The notes under the pieces were generated by a model. The model made no database searches. It was not told the DNA's origin and saw only the letters and a program-made list of their open reading frames with translations. Source: an uncultured SAR324 cluster bacterium (GTDB lineage Bacteria; SAR324; NAC60-12). From it: DNA of 64,000 nucleotides. A program made the translations under genes and the position numbers. Where the stretch lies: positions 1 to 64,000 of the forward strand of contig CACERX010000001.1 in assembly GCA_902562015.1 (NCBI GenBank). Direction: 5' to 3'. Within the stretch, counting starts at the first letter, position 1, and every line of letters begins with the position of its first letter. This document shows positions 46,118 to 54,088 of the stretch, in pieces.

Positions 46118-46423
46118 ATGTCAAAATCAACAATTATTTTCTGGCGCGATATACCTTCGCAGGTAATTGTCAAACACGGAAGAACTTCTGCCAAAGTTCA
46201 ACTATCCAAACGTTTTATGGAGGCGATTGATAAAGCTGCCATGCGAGCCGGTCGTCAGGGAAGCAAGGAGTATCTTGAAGACTGGAGAAGGGTGATTGAT
46301 ACATGTCATGGGGAACCAGAAACTGTTGCAAATGCCTTAGCTGAAGAATTGGAGGGAAAGTACTCTGATGAAATATTGAAAGCAATTGTGAAAAACAAAG
46401 GCATTAAAATCAATCAAACTTAA
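46118..46423 (+). CDS. Small 'virulence factor' domain protein of the MttB neighbourhood
   Basis: A 101-residue protein of the family named 'virulence factor' in Pfam (pattern IIFWRDIPSQVIVKHGRTSAKVQLSKRFMEAIDKAAMRAG, in blocks). The name is historical and says little. These proteins recur next to MttB genes, DUF1638 and corrinoid proteins, so a role in the methyl-transfer machinery is a reasonable inference. It lies 3 bp after the DUF1638 gene, indicating tight coupling. Confidence 0.72.
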   Translation: MSKSTIIFWRDIPSQVIVKHGRTSAKVQLSKRFMEAIDKAAMRAGRQGSKEYLEDWRRVIDTCHGEPETVANALAEELEGKYSDEILKAIVKNKGIKINQT

Positions 46424-46445
46424 ACTTCAAAAATTTTTAATTAAA

Positions 46446-47351
46446 ATGACAAAAACTTTAATTAGTTCTGCAACAAAAGAGGTTGTAATTGGATTTGATC
46501 AGCCTTTTGTTATAATTGGAGAAAGAATCAATCCCACCGGCAGAAAATTACTTTCAGAAGAAATGTCAAAAGGAGATTTAAGCAGAGTCGAACAGGATAC
46601 CCGTGCACAAGTAGCAGCAGGAGCACATATGCTGGATGTTAATGCGGGGATTCCACTCGCAGACGAACCAAAAATTCTAGCTGATACAATAAAACTTGTA
46701 CAATCACTCACAGACCTTCCCCTTTCAATAGACTCATCTATCGTCGCTGCCCTTCAAGCAGGGTTGGAAGTTTATCAGGGCAAGGCCTTATTGAATTCTG
46801 TAACTGGTGAAGAAGAAAGACTCGAATCAGTATTGCCTCTTGTCAAAAAATACGGTTGTGCAGTTGTTGCAATTTCTAACGATGAAACAGGAATTTCAGA
46901 AGACCCCGACGTACGCTTTAAAGTTGCAAAAAAAATAGTTGACCGTGCAAAAGATTACGGTATTCCAAGCTCAGATATAGTTGTTGATCCCCTAGTGATG
47001 CCAATCGGTGCTCTTAACTCCGCAGGTATGCAGGTCATAAAGCTGGTAAGGCGCTTACAGGAAGAATTAAAAGTAAACACCACGTGTGGTGCCTCTAATG
47101 TTAGTTTTGGATTGCCGAATCGTAATGGAATTAATGCCGCCTTCCTGACAATGGCTATTGCGTCAGGTCTTACCTCAGCAATAACTAACCCTTTACATAA
47201 CTCAGTGATGCAGGCGGTTATGGGAGCTGATGTAATGATGGGGAATGACCCTAATTGCGTAGGATGGATAAAAAAATATAGAGAACCTGTGTCTTCAGGC
47301 GAAACAAATAGAAGAAGAGAGAAAAGACGTCTTCGAGTAAAACGAACATAG
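46446..47351 (+). CDS. Methyltetrahydrofolate:corrinoid protein methyltransferase (pterin-binding fold)
   Basis: A 301-residue TIM-barrel protein of the pterin-binding/dihydropteroate-synthase-like family (MeTr/MtgA type). It has VIGERINPTGRKLL (about 22-35), MLDVNAGIP, PLSIDSS, and NVSFGLPNRNGINAAFLTMAIASG. It moves the methyl group between the corrinoid protein and tetrahydrofolate, which gives methyl-THF for MetF. The C-terminus ends with an Arg/Lys-rich tail (NRRREKRRLRVKRT) beyond the barrel. It lies 22 bp after the small domain protein. Confidence 0.87.
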   Translation: MTKTLISSATKEVVIGFDQPFVIIGERINPTGRKLLSEEMSKGDLSRVEQDTRAQVAAGAHMLDVNAGIPLADEPKILADTIKLVQSLTDLPLSIDSSIVAALQAGLEVYQGKALLNSVTGEEERLESVLPLVKKYGCAVVAISNDETGISEDPDVRFKVAKKIVDRAKDYGIPSSDIVVDPLVMPIGALNSAGMQVIKLVRRLQEELKVNTTCGASNVSFGLPNRNGINAAFLTMAIASGLTSAITNPLHNSVMQAVMGADVMMGNDPNCVGWIKKYREPVSSGETNRRREKRRLRVKRT

Positions 47352-47374
47352 TATATTTAAGATAAATAGAGAAA

Positions 47375-48745
47375 ATGAATATTAGTGTATTTGACCTTTT
47401 CAAAATAGGGATAGGCCCCTCAAGCTCACATACTGTAGGCCCAATGTTCGCGGCAAAGCAATTTTTGTTTAACTTCATGGAAAAGTTACCTCTTGAAAAA
47501 ATTGCTTCACTTAAGATTGAGTTATATGGATCACTTGCTCTTACTGGGAAGGGTCATGGGACTGATACAGCTGTTTTAATGGGATTAGAGGGAAATGAGC
47601 CTTCTTCAATTGATACAGAACAAATTCCTGTCCGTCTAGATCTAATAAAAAGAAATAAGACACTTAACCTGATGAATGAGCACTGTATTCCTTTTGAAGA
47701 GAAAAACTCCTTAATCTTCAATCATGATGAATTTTTGCCTCATCATTCAAATGGAATGCGTTTCACAGTTTTTGATATTGACCGCAATGTTCTTCACGAA
47801 CAGGAATTTTATTCAGTTGGAGGAGGATTTATTCTGAACAGTGATGAGATCCAAAATGAAATTGAAATTAAAACTGCTCAAACCCCATTCCCTTTCAATA
47901 CTTGGGAAGAACTTTTTACACACTGTGAAAGAACAAGAATGAACTGTCAGGAATTGATGTGGGAAAATGAACAGACCTGGCGCACTGAATCTGAAATTAG
48001 GGAAGGATTGTTAAATATATGGAGTGTAATGCAGGAATGTACACAAAGAGGAATGGCCTCTAAAGAAAACCTTCTTCCAGGGGGATTGAATGTACGCCGA
48101 CGCGCTCCATTATTATACAAAGAATTAATAGAAAAACCAGACTCATCACCTTCAGAGGTTATGGACTGGGTAAGTTTATTTGCTATAGCAGTCAATGAAG
48201 AAAACGCTGCTGGTGGTCGTATGGTTACAGCACCAACTAATGGAGGAGGTGGAGTAATTCCTGCTGTAATGCATTATTGCAGTCGTTTCAGAACAGATTT
48301 CGATGAAGACAAAATTATAAATTTTTTACTAACAGCAGGAGCAATAGGAATTTTATTCAAAGAGGGTGCTTCTATATCCGCAGCAGAAGTTGGGTGTCAA
48401 GGAGAAGTTGGAGTTGCGTGTTCTATGGCTGCAGGTGGCCTCGCTGCAGTTATGGACTGTTCACTTAGTCAAATTGCCAATGCCGCAGAAATTGGCATGG
48501 AACATAATCTTGGACTAACCTGTGACCCTGTAGGTGGATTGGTTCAAATTCCGTGCATTGAACGAAACACAATGGGTGCAATAAAGGCAATTAATGCCGC
48601 AAGGCTAGCCAAGAGAGGGGATGGAAATCATATTATTTCGCTGGATAGAGTTATTGCTACAATGCATAAAACAGGGAAGGATATGCTCCAACATTACAAG
48701 GAAACCTCATTAGGCGGTCTTGCAGTTAATTTGCCAGAGTGCTAA
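47375..48745 (+). CDS. sdaA: L-serine ammonia-lyase (iron-sulfur, single chain)
   Basis: A 456-residue L-serine dehydratase that makes pyruvate and ammonia from serine. The N-terminal beta-chain domain has IGIGPSSSHTVGPM (about 11-24). The C-terminal alpha-chain domain holds the [4Fe-4S] cysteines in GCQGEVGVACSMAAGGL and CDPVGGLVQIPCIERN. AAGGRMVTAPTNGGGGVIPAV is the other signature. In this cluster serine would form from glycine plus methylene-THF (via GlyA, not in the window), so SdaA links demethylation to central carbon. It is 23 bp after the previous gene. Confidence 0.93.
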   Translation: MNISVFDLFKIGIGPSSSHTVGPMFAAKQFLFNFMEKLPLEKIASLKIELYGSLALTGKGHGTDTAVLMGLEGNEPSSIDTEQIPVRLDLIKRNKTLNLMNEHCIPFEEKNSLIFNHDEFLPHHSNGMRFTVFDIDRNVLHEQEFYSVGGGFILNSDEIQNEIEIKTAQTPFPFNTWEELFTHCERTRMNCQELMWENEQTWRTESEIREGLLNIWSVMQECTQRGMASKENLLPGGLNVRRRAPLLYKELIEKPDSSPSEVMDWVSLFAIAVNEENAAGGRMVTAPTNGGGGVIPAVMHYCSRFRTDFDEDKIINFLLTAGAIGILFKEGASISAAEVGCQGEVGVACSMAAGGLAAVMDCSLSQIANAAEIGMEHNLGLTCDPVGGLVQIPCIERNTMGAIKAINAARLAKRGDGNHIISLDRVIATMHKTGKDMLQHYKETSLGGLAVNLPEC

Positions 48746-48768
48746 TCCTAAAGTAAAATCCCAGAAAA

Positions 48769-49638
48769 ATGAGTAATGAATCAAAAGGAATGATCCTTGG
48801 CTTTTTAGGAGTTGTCGCATTTGGGTTAACACTTCCAGCCACAAGATTTGTGGTACCTTATTTTGACCCAATATTCATAGGATTGGGTCGAGCGGTAATT
48901 GCTTCCGTTGTAGCCGCATTTATTTTGATTGCTACAAAACAATCTAAACCAAATAAGCATCAATTAATGCAACTATCAGTTGTTGCATTAGGGGTTGTTT
49001 TAGGATTCCCTGTCTTAACAGCATGGGCAATGGAAACAGTACCAGCATCACATGGAGGCGTAGTGCTAGGAGTTTTACCATTAGCAACTGCGGCTGCAGC
49101 AGTTATAGTTTCCAAGGAAAAGCCTTCCGTAGGTTTCTGGATTTTTAGCCTGATTGGAAGTATAGTAGTTGTTACATATTCGCTTTTGCAGGGATTTGGT
49201 TCTTTCCAATTGGGAGACTTGTTACTAATTGGAGCAATTTTAAGTGCCGGAATGGGATATGCACTTGGAGGTAAACTCTCAAAGGAATTAGGAGGTTGGC
49301 AGGTAATTTGTTGGGCACTTGTGATTTCATTCCCATTTATAATTTTTCCTGCATGGATGCAAGCACCTGAAGAGGATTTCAGCAATCTTCCGCTAAATGT
49401 TCTTCTAAGTTTTTTATATTTGGCTTTAGTCAGTCAGTTATTTGGTTTTTTCCTTTGGAACAAAGGTCTGGCTTTAGGTGGGATCGCCCGAGTAAGCCAA
49501 ACACAGTTAATGCAACCTTTTGTAACTCTACTTGCCTCTGCTCTTTTAATCAACGAGACAGTAAACTTACAAACAATAATATTTGCAGTATTGGTAGTTA
49601 GCATCGTTGCCATTGGTAAAAAAATGCCAGTTCACTAA
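48769..49638 (+). CDS. EamA/DMT family transporter
   Basis: A 289-residue protein with about ten membrane helices and two EamA repeats, the second starting near residue 145. GLTLPATRFVVPYFDPIFIGLGR and HGGVVLGVLPLATAAAAV are family-typical. It presumably exports or imports a metabolite; substrate unknown. Its placement inside the C1 operon, 23 bp after sdaA and 66 bp before fhs, suggests co-regulation. Confidence 0.82.
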   Translation: MSNESKGMILGFLGVVAFGLTLPATRFVVPYFDPIFIGLGRAVIASVVAAFILIATKQSKPNKHQLMQLSVVALGVVLGFPVLTAWAMETVPASHGGVVLGVLPLATAAAAVIVSKEKPSVGFWIFSLIGSIVVVTYSLLQGFGSFQLGDLLLIGAILSAGMGYALGGKLSKELGGWQVICWALVISFPFIIFPAWMQAPEEDFSNLPLNVLLSFLYLALVSQLFGFFLWNKGLALGGIARVSQTQLMQPFVTLLASALLINETVNLQTIIFAVLVVSIVAIGKKMPVH

Positions 49639-49704
49639 ACCTAATCGATTAGTTATACCAGTAAGATTAAATAACAATAATTTAACCAAAAATATTTTAA
49701 TCAA

Positions 49705-51426
49705 ATGAAACCTTCCGAATCAGATTTAGAATCCCAATATCCAAAGATGCCAAGTATTCCTTCTGATATTGAAATTTCTCAAAATGCATCAATGAAAAAA
49801 ATTCCAGAAATTGCTTCAATGCTAAATATTGAAATTGATGGACTTGAACAGTATGGAAAATTTAAAGCAAAAATTGAAAACAGTGTCTGGGAACAAGTTA
49901 AAGATAATCCAGATGGTAAATTAATTTTAGTTACAGCAATCACACCTACACCAGCTGGAGAAGGAAAGACCTGCACTTCTATAGGTTTGGCTCAGGCATT
50001 TGGGAAGCTCGGAATCAAGCACGCATTGGCTCTGCGTGAACCAAGTATGGGGCCAACATTTGGTATAAAAGGAGGTGCCGCTGGCGGAGGTTATTCCCAG
50101 GTTCTTCCAATGGAAGACATCAACATGCATTTTACAGGTGACTTACATGCAATAGCTGCTGCCCACAACCTATTGTCTGCTGTGCTAGATAATTCCATGC
50201 ATTTTGATAATCCATTAAAAATTGACCATGAAAAAGTAACCTGGAGACGTACAATTGATTTATGTGACAGACAGCTTCGTAACGGAGAGATTGGACTAGG
50301 ATCAAAGTTTGATGGTTTTCCCCACAAAACCGGATTTGATATTGTAGCGGCATCGGAAATTATGACAATTGTAGCACTTGCTCTAGACATGGATGATTTA
50401 CGACAACGGCTTGGTAGAATAGTAGTTGCCTACAACAATTCAGGTGAACCTGTTTTTGCACGTGAGTTAGACTGTATAGGATCAATGTGCGTAATTCTCA
50501 AAGACGTGTTGAAGCCAAATCTTGTTCAAACTTGTGAACACACACCAGTTTTTGTTCATTGTGGTCCATTTGGAAATATAGCCCACGGTTCAAACAGCGT
50601 AAGAGCTACAAGATTGTCTCTTAAACTAGCACCATACGTTGTTACAGAAGCTGGTTTTGCAGCAGACCTTGGTGCAGAGAAATTTGTAAACATAAAGTGC
50701 CGCCAGGCTGGTCTAAATCCAAATGCTTGTGTATTGGTTGCAACAGTAAGGGCGCTTAAATATCACGGAGGTGTTGAGAAAGATGATTTGAATACAGAAA
50801 ATCTTGAGGCACTTAAAACAGGCTGTGAAAATTTAAAAACACACGCAGAAAATGTTCAAAAATACGGACTGCCTGTAGTTGTAGCAATTAATAGATTCCC
50901 TTCCGACACGCCTGCAGAACTCGATACAGTTCGACAATATTGCGAGGAAATAGGTGTAGAATGTTCTCTCAGCGAAGTAGTCGCAAAAGGGAGTGACGGT
51001 GGTCTGGACCTGGCAAAAAAAATAAAACGTGTTGTTGATGAAAGTCCTGGTGCACCTAATTATTATTATGCTGATACTGACACTATAAAGGATAAAATTC
51101 AAACCGTTGCACGGGAAATATACCGAGCAGATGGGGTTGACTACACAGAAGAAGCAGATGCATCAATAATCCGTTTACAAGAAAACGGGCTGGCCAACTG
51201 GCCAATTTGCATGGCCAAAACCCAGGCATCTCTTTCAGATGATCCAAAAAAACGAAATGCTCCAACTGGCTGGCGCTTACAGGTCAGGGATGTGAAAGTT
51301 TCTAATGGAGCAGGATTTATTGTTGTTCTCACTGGGAAAATGATGCTAATGCCGGGAATGCCGAAACAATCCGCAGTACAAAGAATTGACATTGACTCCG
51401 AGGGGCGAATAACTGGGTTGTCATGA
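49705..51426 (+). CDS. fhs: Formate-tetrahydrofolate ligase
   Basis: A 573-residue formyl-THF synthetase. The ATP-binding loop PTPAGEGKT is at 81-89; ALREPSMGPTFGIKGGAAGGGYSQVLPMEDINMHFTGD is the long signature (in blocks, about 108-146). LVATVRALKYHGG and GKMMLMPGMPKQ are other hallmarks. It is about 15 residues longer than usual at the N-terminus. In reverse it would turn 10-formyl-THF into formate and ATP, so it can conserve energy from demethylation. The bifunctional FolD partner is not in the window. Confidence 0.96.
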   Translation: MKPSESDLESQYPKMPSIPSDIEISQNASMKKIPEIASMLNIEIDGLEQYGKFKAKIENSVWEQVKDNPDGKLILVTAITPTPAGEGKTCTSIGLAQAFGKLGIKHALALREPSMGPTFGIKGGAAGGGYSQVLPMEDINMHFTGDLHAIAAAHNLLSAVLDNSMHFDNPLKIDHEKVTWRRTIDLCDRQLRNGEIGLGSKFDGFPHKTGFDIVAASEIMTIVALALDMDDLRQRLGRIVVAYNNSGEPVFARELDCIGSMCVILKDVLKPNLVQTCEHTPVFVHCGPFGNIAHGSNSVRATRLSLKLAPYVVTEAGFAADLGAEKFVNIKCRQAGLNPNACVLVATVRALKYHGGVEKDDLNTENLEALKTGCENLKTHAENVQKYGLPVVVAINRFPSDTPAELDTVRQYCEEIGVECSLSEVVAKGSDGGLDLAKKIKRVVDESPGAPNYYYADTDTIKDKIQTVAREIYRADGVDYTEEADASIIRLQENGLANWPICMAKTQASLSDDPKKRNAPTGWRLQVRDVKVSNGAGFIVVLTGKMMLMPGMPKQSAVQRIDIDSEGRITGLS

Positions 51427-51438
51427 ATTGTCTTTTTT

Positions 51439-51858
51439 ATGAAATATGAAATATTTTTAAAGAAAAAAAAGAATACTTTGGAAAGTAATAAAAAATATAC
51501 AATTCGCCTACAAAACATAGTTGTATACGGATTTCACGGAGTACATCAGGAAGAAAAAACTCTGGGTCAGCGTTTTGAAATAGATCTAGAATATATGCTT
51601 AAGGATCCTCCTGATCCATGGGTAGATGAAGAAAACACTACAATTTCATATGTAAATGCACACAAAATTGTAAGCAGGGTAAGTTCAGAGCAATCATTTA
51701 ATTTGATTGAAACTCTTGGAAATAGAATCATAGAGGAAATGAAGCATAGATATCCTCTTGAAATGATTTTAGTTAGAATCAGAAAGCCGTCTGTACCGAT
51801 TCAAGGGATACTAGATCACGTGGAAGTTGAGATAGTCTGGGATTCTAGAAAAAATTAA
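51439..51858 (+). CDS. folB: Dihydroneopterin aldolase
   Basis: A 139-residue protein with the DHNA/FolB fold of folate synthesis. Visible: VVYGFHGVHQEEKTLGQRFEIDL (in blocks, about 29-51), with the conserved Glu after the HG motif, and VRIRKPSVPI (about 113-122) with the conserved Lys. The N-terminal 20 residues before the core are extra and Lys-rich, so the true start may be further in. Placing a folate synthesis gene in a folate-consuming demethylation cluster, 12 bp after fhs, is meaningful. Confidence 0.87.
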   Translation: MKYEIFLKKKKNTLESNKKYTIRLQNIVVYGFHGVHQEEKTLGQRFEIDLEYMLKDPPDPWVDEENTTISYVNAHKIVSRVSSEQSFNLIETLGNRIIEEMKHRYPLEMILVRIRKPSVPIQGILDHVEVEIVWDSRKN

Positions 51859-51872
51859 AATTATTTAAGTGA

Positions 51873-52367
51873 TTGAAATTGACTGATATTTACGAATTTC
51901 TTGATACAATTAAGGTCTCATATGAACGTTTCGAACATCCTGCCGTTTATACAGTAAGTGAAGCCAAAAAGCTTTCACCGAAAATGGATGGAGCGTCAAC
52001 TAAAAATCTGTTTTTAAGAGATAAAAAAGGAATTAGACATTTTCTGGTAATCGTACCTCAAGATAAGCAGGTGGATTTAAAAGAACTTTCTTCCATACTG
52101 GAAGCATCACGATTGAGTTTCGCGTCACCAGAACGCATGAAAAAATATTTGGGAATAGAACCTGGTTCAGTAAGTATATTAGCATTAGTTAATGATCCAA
52201 AAAAAACAGTAGAGGTATTTGTTGATAATGAACTTTGGAGTTCAGAAACAATTCTTTGTCATCCATTAGTGAATACATGTACTTTAGCCATTCCTCGTGA
52301 TGGAATTATGCAATTTCTTGAAAATACTGGGCATACTTTGAGGCTTGTAGAAGTTCCTGTAAAATAA
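51873..52367 (+). CDS. YbaK/ProX-type aminoacyl-tRNA deacylase
   Basis: A 164-residue protein of the trans-editing domain family (YbaK/PrdX), which hydrolyses mischarged Ala- or Cys-tRNAPro. Visible: FEHPAVYTVSEAKKLSPKMDGASTKNLFLRDKKG (in blocks, about 21-53), typical of PrdX (HxAxxT...KNLFLRD). The start is TTG. No functional link to C1 metabolism is evident; it sits 14 bp after folB. Confidence 0.83.
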   Translation: MKLTDIYEFLDTIKVSYERFEHPAVYTVSEAKKLSPKMDGASTKNLFLRDKKGIRHFLVIVPQDKQVDLKELSSILEASRLSFASPERMKKYLGIEPGSVSILALVNDPKKTVEVFVDNELWSSETILCHPLVNTCTLAIPRDGIMQFLENTGHTLRLVEVPVK

Positions 52368-52404
52368 TTATTTATTAAGGTCATAATAAACAAGAAGGAA
52401 AGAT

Positions 52405-53718
52405 ATGAATAGAACCGCAGACGCCATAATTGTCGGGGCAGGAGTAATTGGCTCCTCAGTTGCCTTCGAATTAGCAAAACGTGGATACAAAACATTAAAC
52501 ATAGATAAACTTCCAACTTCAGGATATGGATCAACTAGTAATTCATGTGCTATCGTCAGGGCACATTACTCTACATGGGACGGTGTAGCAATGGCTTACG
52601 AGGGTTTTTTTTACTGGGATGACTGGGATGATTATATCGGAGTGAAGGACGATCGCGGGATGATAAAATATATGAAAACTGGTTCCATTTTATTTAAACT
52701 TGAAGGCGAAGATCATAGTAGTAAATGCCTAAAACTATTTAAAGAAATTGGAGTTGAACACGAAATATGGGATCTCGAAAAACTCAAAGAAATGATTCCC
52801 ATTTATTCCCATGATCAATACGACGGCACAACTAGACCAGATGAAGATGATCACTTTTGGGATAAGACTGGGAAAAAAATAGAAGGTGCCGTTTACACTC
52901 CAGGATCAGGGTATGTAAGTGATCCCCAGCTTACTTCCCACAATTTGCAGGTCGCAGCAGAGGCAAACGGTGGTGACTTTATATTTAATAGTGAAATCAC
53001 AGAAATTAGGCAGCAAAATGGAAAGATAGAGGGTGTGACTTTAAAAACAGGAGAACAAATTGACTCACCGATTGTCGTTAATGTTGCGGGTCCTCATTCT
53101 TTTGTAATCAACAGAATGGCTGATGTTGAGAGGGACATGAATATTAAAACAAGAGCCTTAAGACATGAGGTACATCATGTACCTTCTCCAGAGGGATATG
53201 ATTTTGAAAAAGATGGATTTCATACCTCTGACGGTGACAACGGAATATACTTTCGTCCAGAAACAGGCAATACAATCCTAATTGGCAGTGAAGACCCATT
53301 ATGTGATCCAAAAGAATGGATTTCTGATCCTGATAACTATAACCAGCAGGTTACAGAATCGCAATGGAAAGCCCAGGTGTACCGTTGTGCCAAAAGAATA
53401 CCACAACTAAAAATTCCCTCACGAACAAGTGGTGTGGTGGATTTATATGATGTTTCAGACGATTGGTTACCAATTTATGATAAGTCTGCGCTTAAGGGTT
53501 TTTATATGGCAATCGGTTCCAGCGGTAACCAATTTAAAAACGCCCCAGTTGCAGGCCACTGCATGGCTGAACTAATTGACGCATGTGAAAATGGACAAGA
53601 TCATGATACAAATCCTGTCAAAGTAAAAACTGTCTATACAGGACTGGAACTCAACATGGGATTCTACTCACGCAATCGTGAAATTAATCCTAACAGCAGT
53701 TTTTCTGTAAATGGATGA
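52405..53718 (+). CDS. DAO-family FAD-dependent amine oxidoreductase
   Basis: A 437-residue oxidoreductase with an N-terminal Rossmann motif IIVGAGVIGSSVAFELAKRG (in blocks, about 8-27) and the DAO fold (GSTSNSCAIVRAHYS, GVYxPGSGYVSDPQL type). It resembles sarcosine/glycine oxidase-like or opine oxidase-type proteins, but the substrate cannot be assigned. It sits in the slot before soxD where soxB normally stands, while a clear soxB occurs elsewhere (58535). A good GAAGGA ribosome binding site precedes the ATG. Confidence 0.8.
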   Translation: MNRTADAIIVGAGVIGSSVAFELAKRGYKTLNIDKLPTSGYGSTSNSCAIVRAHYSTWDGVAMAYEGFFYWDDWDDYIGVKDDRGMIKYMKTGSILFKLEGEDHSSKCLKLFKEIGVEHEIWDLEKLKEMIPIYSHDQYDGTTRPDEDDHFWDKTGKKIEGAVYTPGSGYVSDPQLTSHNLQVAAEANGGDFIFNSEITEIRQQNGKIEGVTLKTGEQIDSPIVVNVAGPHSFVINRMADVERDMNIKTRALRHEVHHVPSPEGYDFEKDGFHTSDGDNGIYFRPETGNTILIGSEDPLCDPKEWISDPDNYNQQVTESQWKAQVYRCAKRIPQLKIPSRTSGVVDLYDVSDDWLPIYDKSALKGFYMAIGSSGNQFKNAPVAGHCMAELIDACENGQDHDTNPVKVKTVYTGLELNMGFYSRNREINPNSSFSVNG

Positions 53719-53794
53719 AAAATAGAGTAATAAAATTAAGCTAAAATAATGAGAAAGTACATCAAATAACAGAAATATTTCTTATTAAATAACT

Positions 53795-54088
53795 ATGAGT
53801 TATCAATTAAACTGCCCAAATTGTGGGAAACGAGCTGTAAGCGAATTTACTTTCAGGAGTGAATATTTGAAACGTCCTGCCCCAGATGCTGATTTTTCAG
53901 TTTGGGTAGATTATGTCTATTTCCGTAAAAACAAAATGGGGCATCAAACCGAATGGTGGTATCACCGAAGCGGTTGTCAAAGCTGGTTTTTAGCAGAACG
54001 TGACACCACAAATAATACAGACCATAAAAGCTTTTGGTATCATGAACTGGAGAATAATTCTTCTAAAAATGAAGGGGACTCCAGATGA
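53795..54088 (+). CDS. soxD: Sarcosine oxidase delta subunit
   Basis: A 97-residue zinc-binding subunit of heterotetrameric sarcosine oxidase. Zinc ligands visible: Cys7, Cys10 (NCPNCGKR), His57 and Cys61 (YHRSGCQSWF). EFTFRSEYLKRP is another conserved block. It overlaps soxA by 4 bp (ATGA), as in most sarcosine oxidase operons. Confidence 0.93.
   Translation: MSYQLNCPNCGKRAVSEFTFRSEYLKRPAPDADFSVWVDYVYFRKNKMGHQTEWWYHRSGCQSWFLAERDTTNNTDHKSFWYHELENNSSKNEGDSR

Noticed and set aside
46118..46423. Actual virulence function of the 'virulence factor' domain protein
   Set aside because: The name comes from an old family label; the genome context is C1 metabolism and nothing supports pathogenicity.
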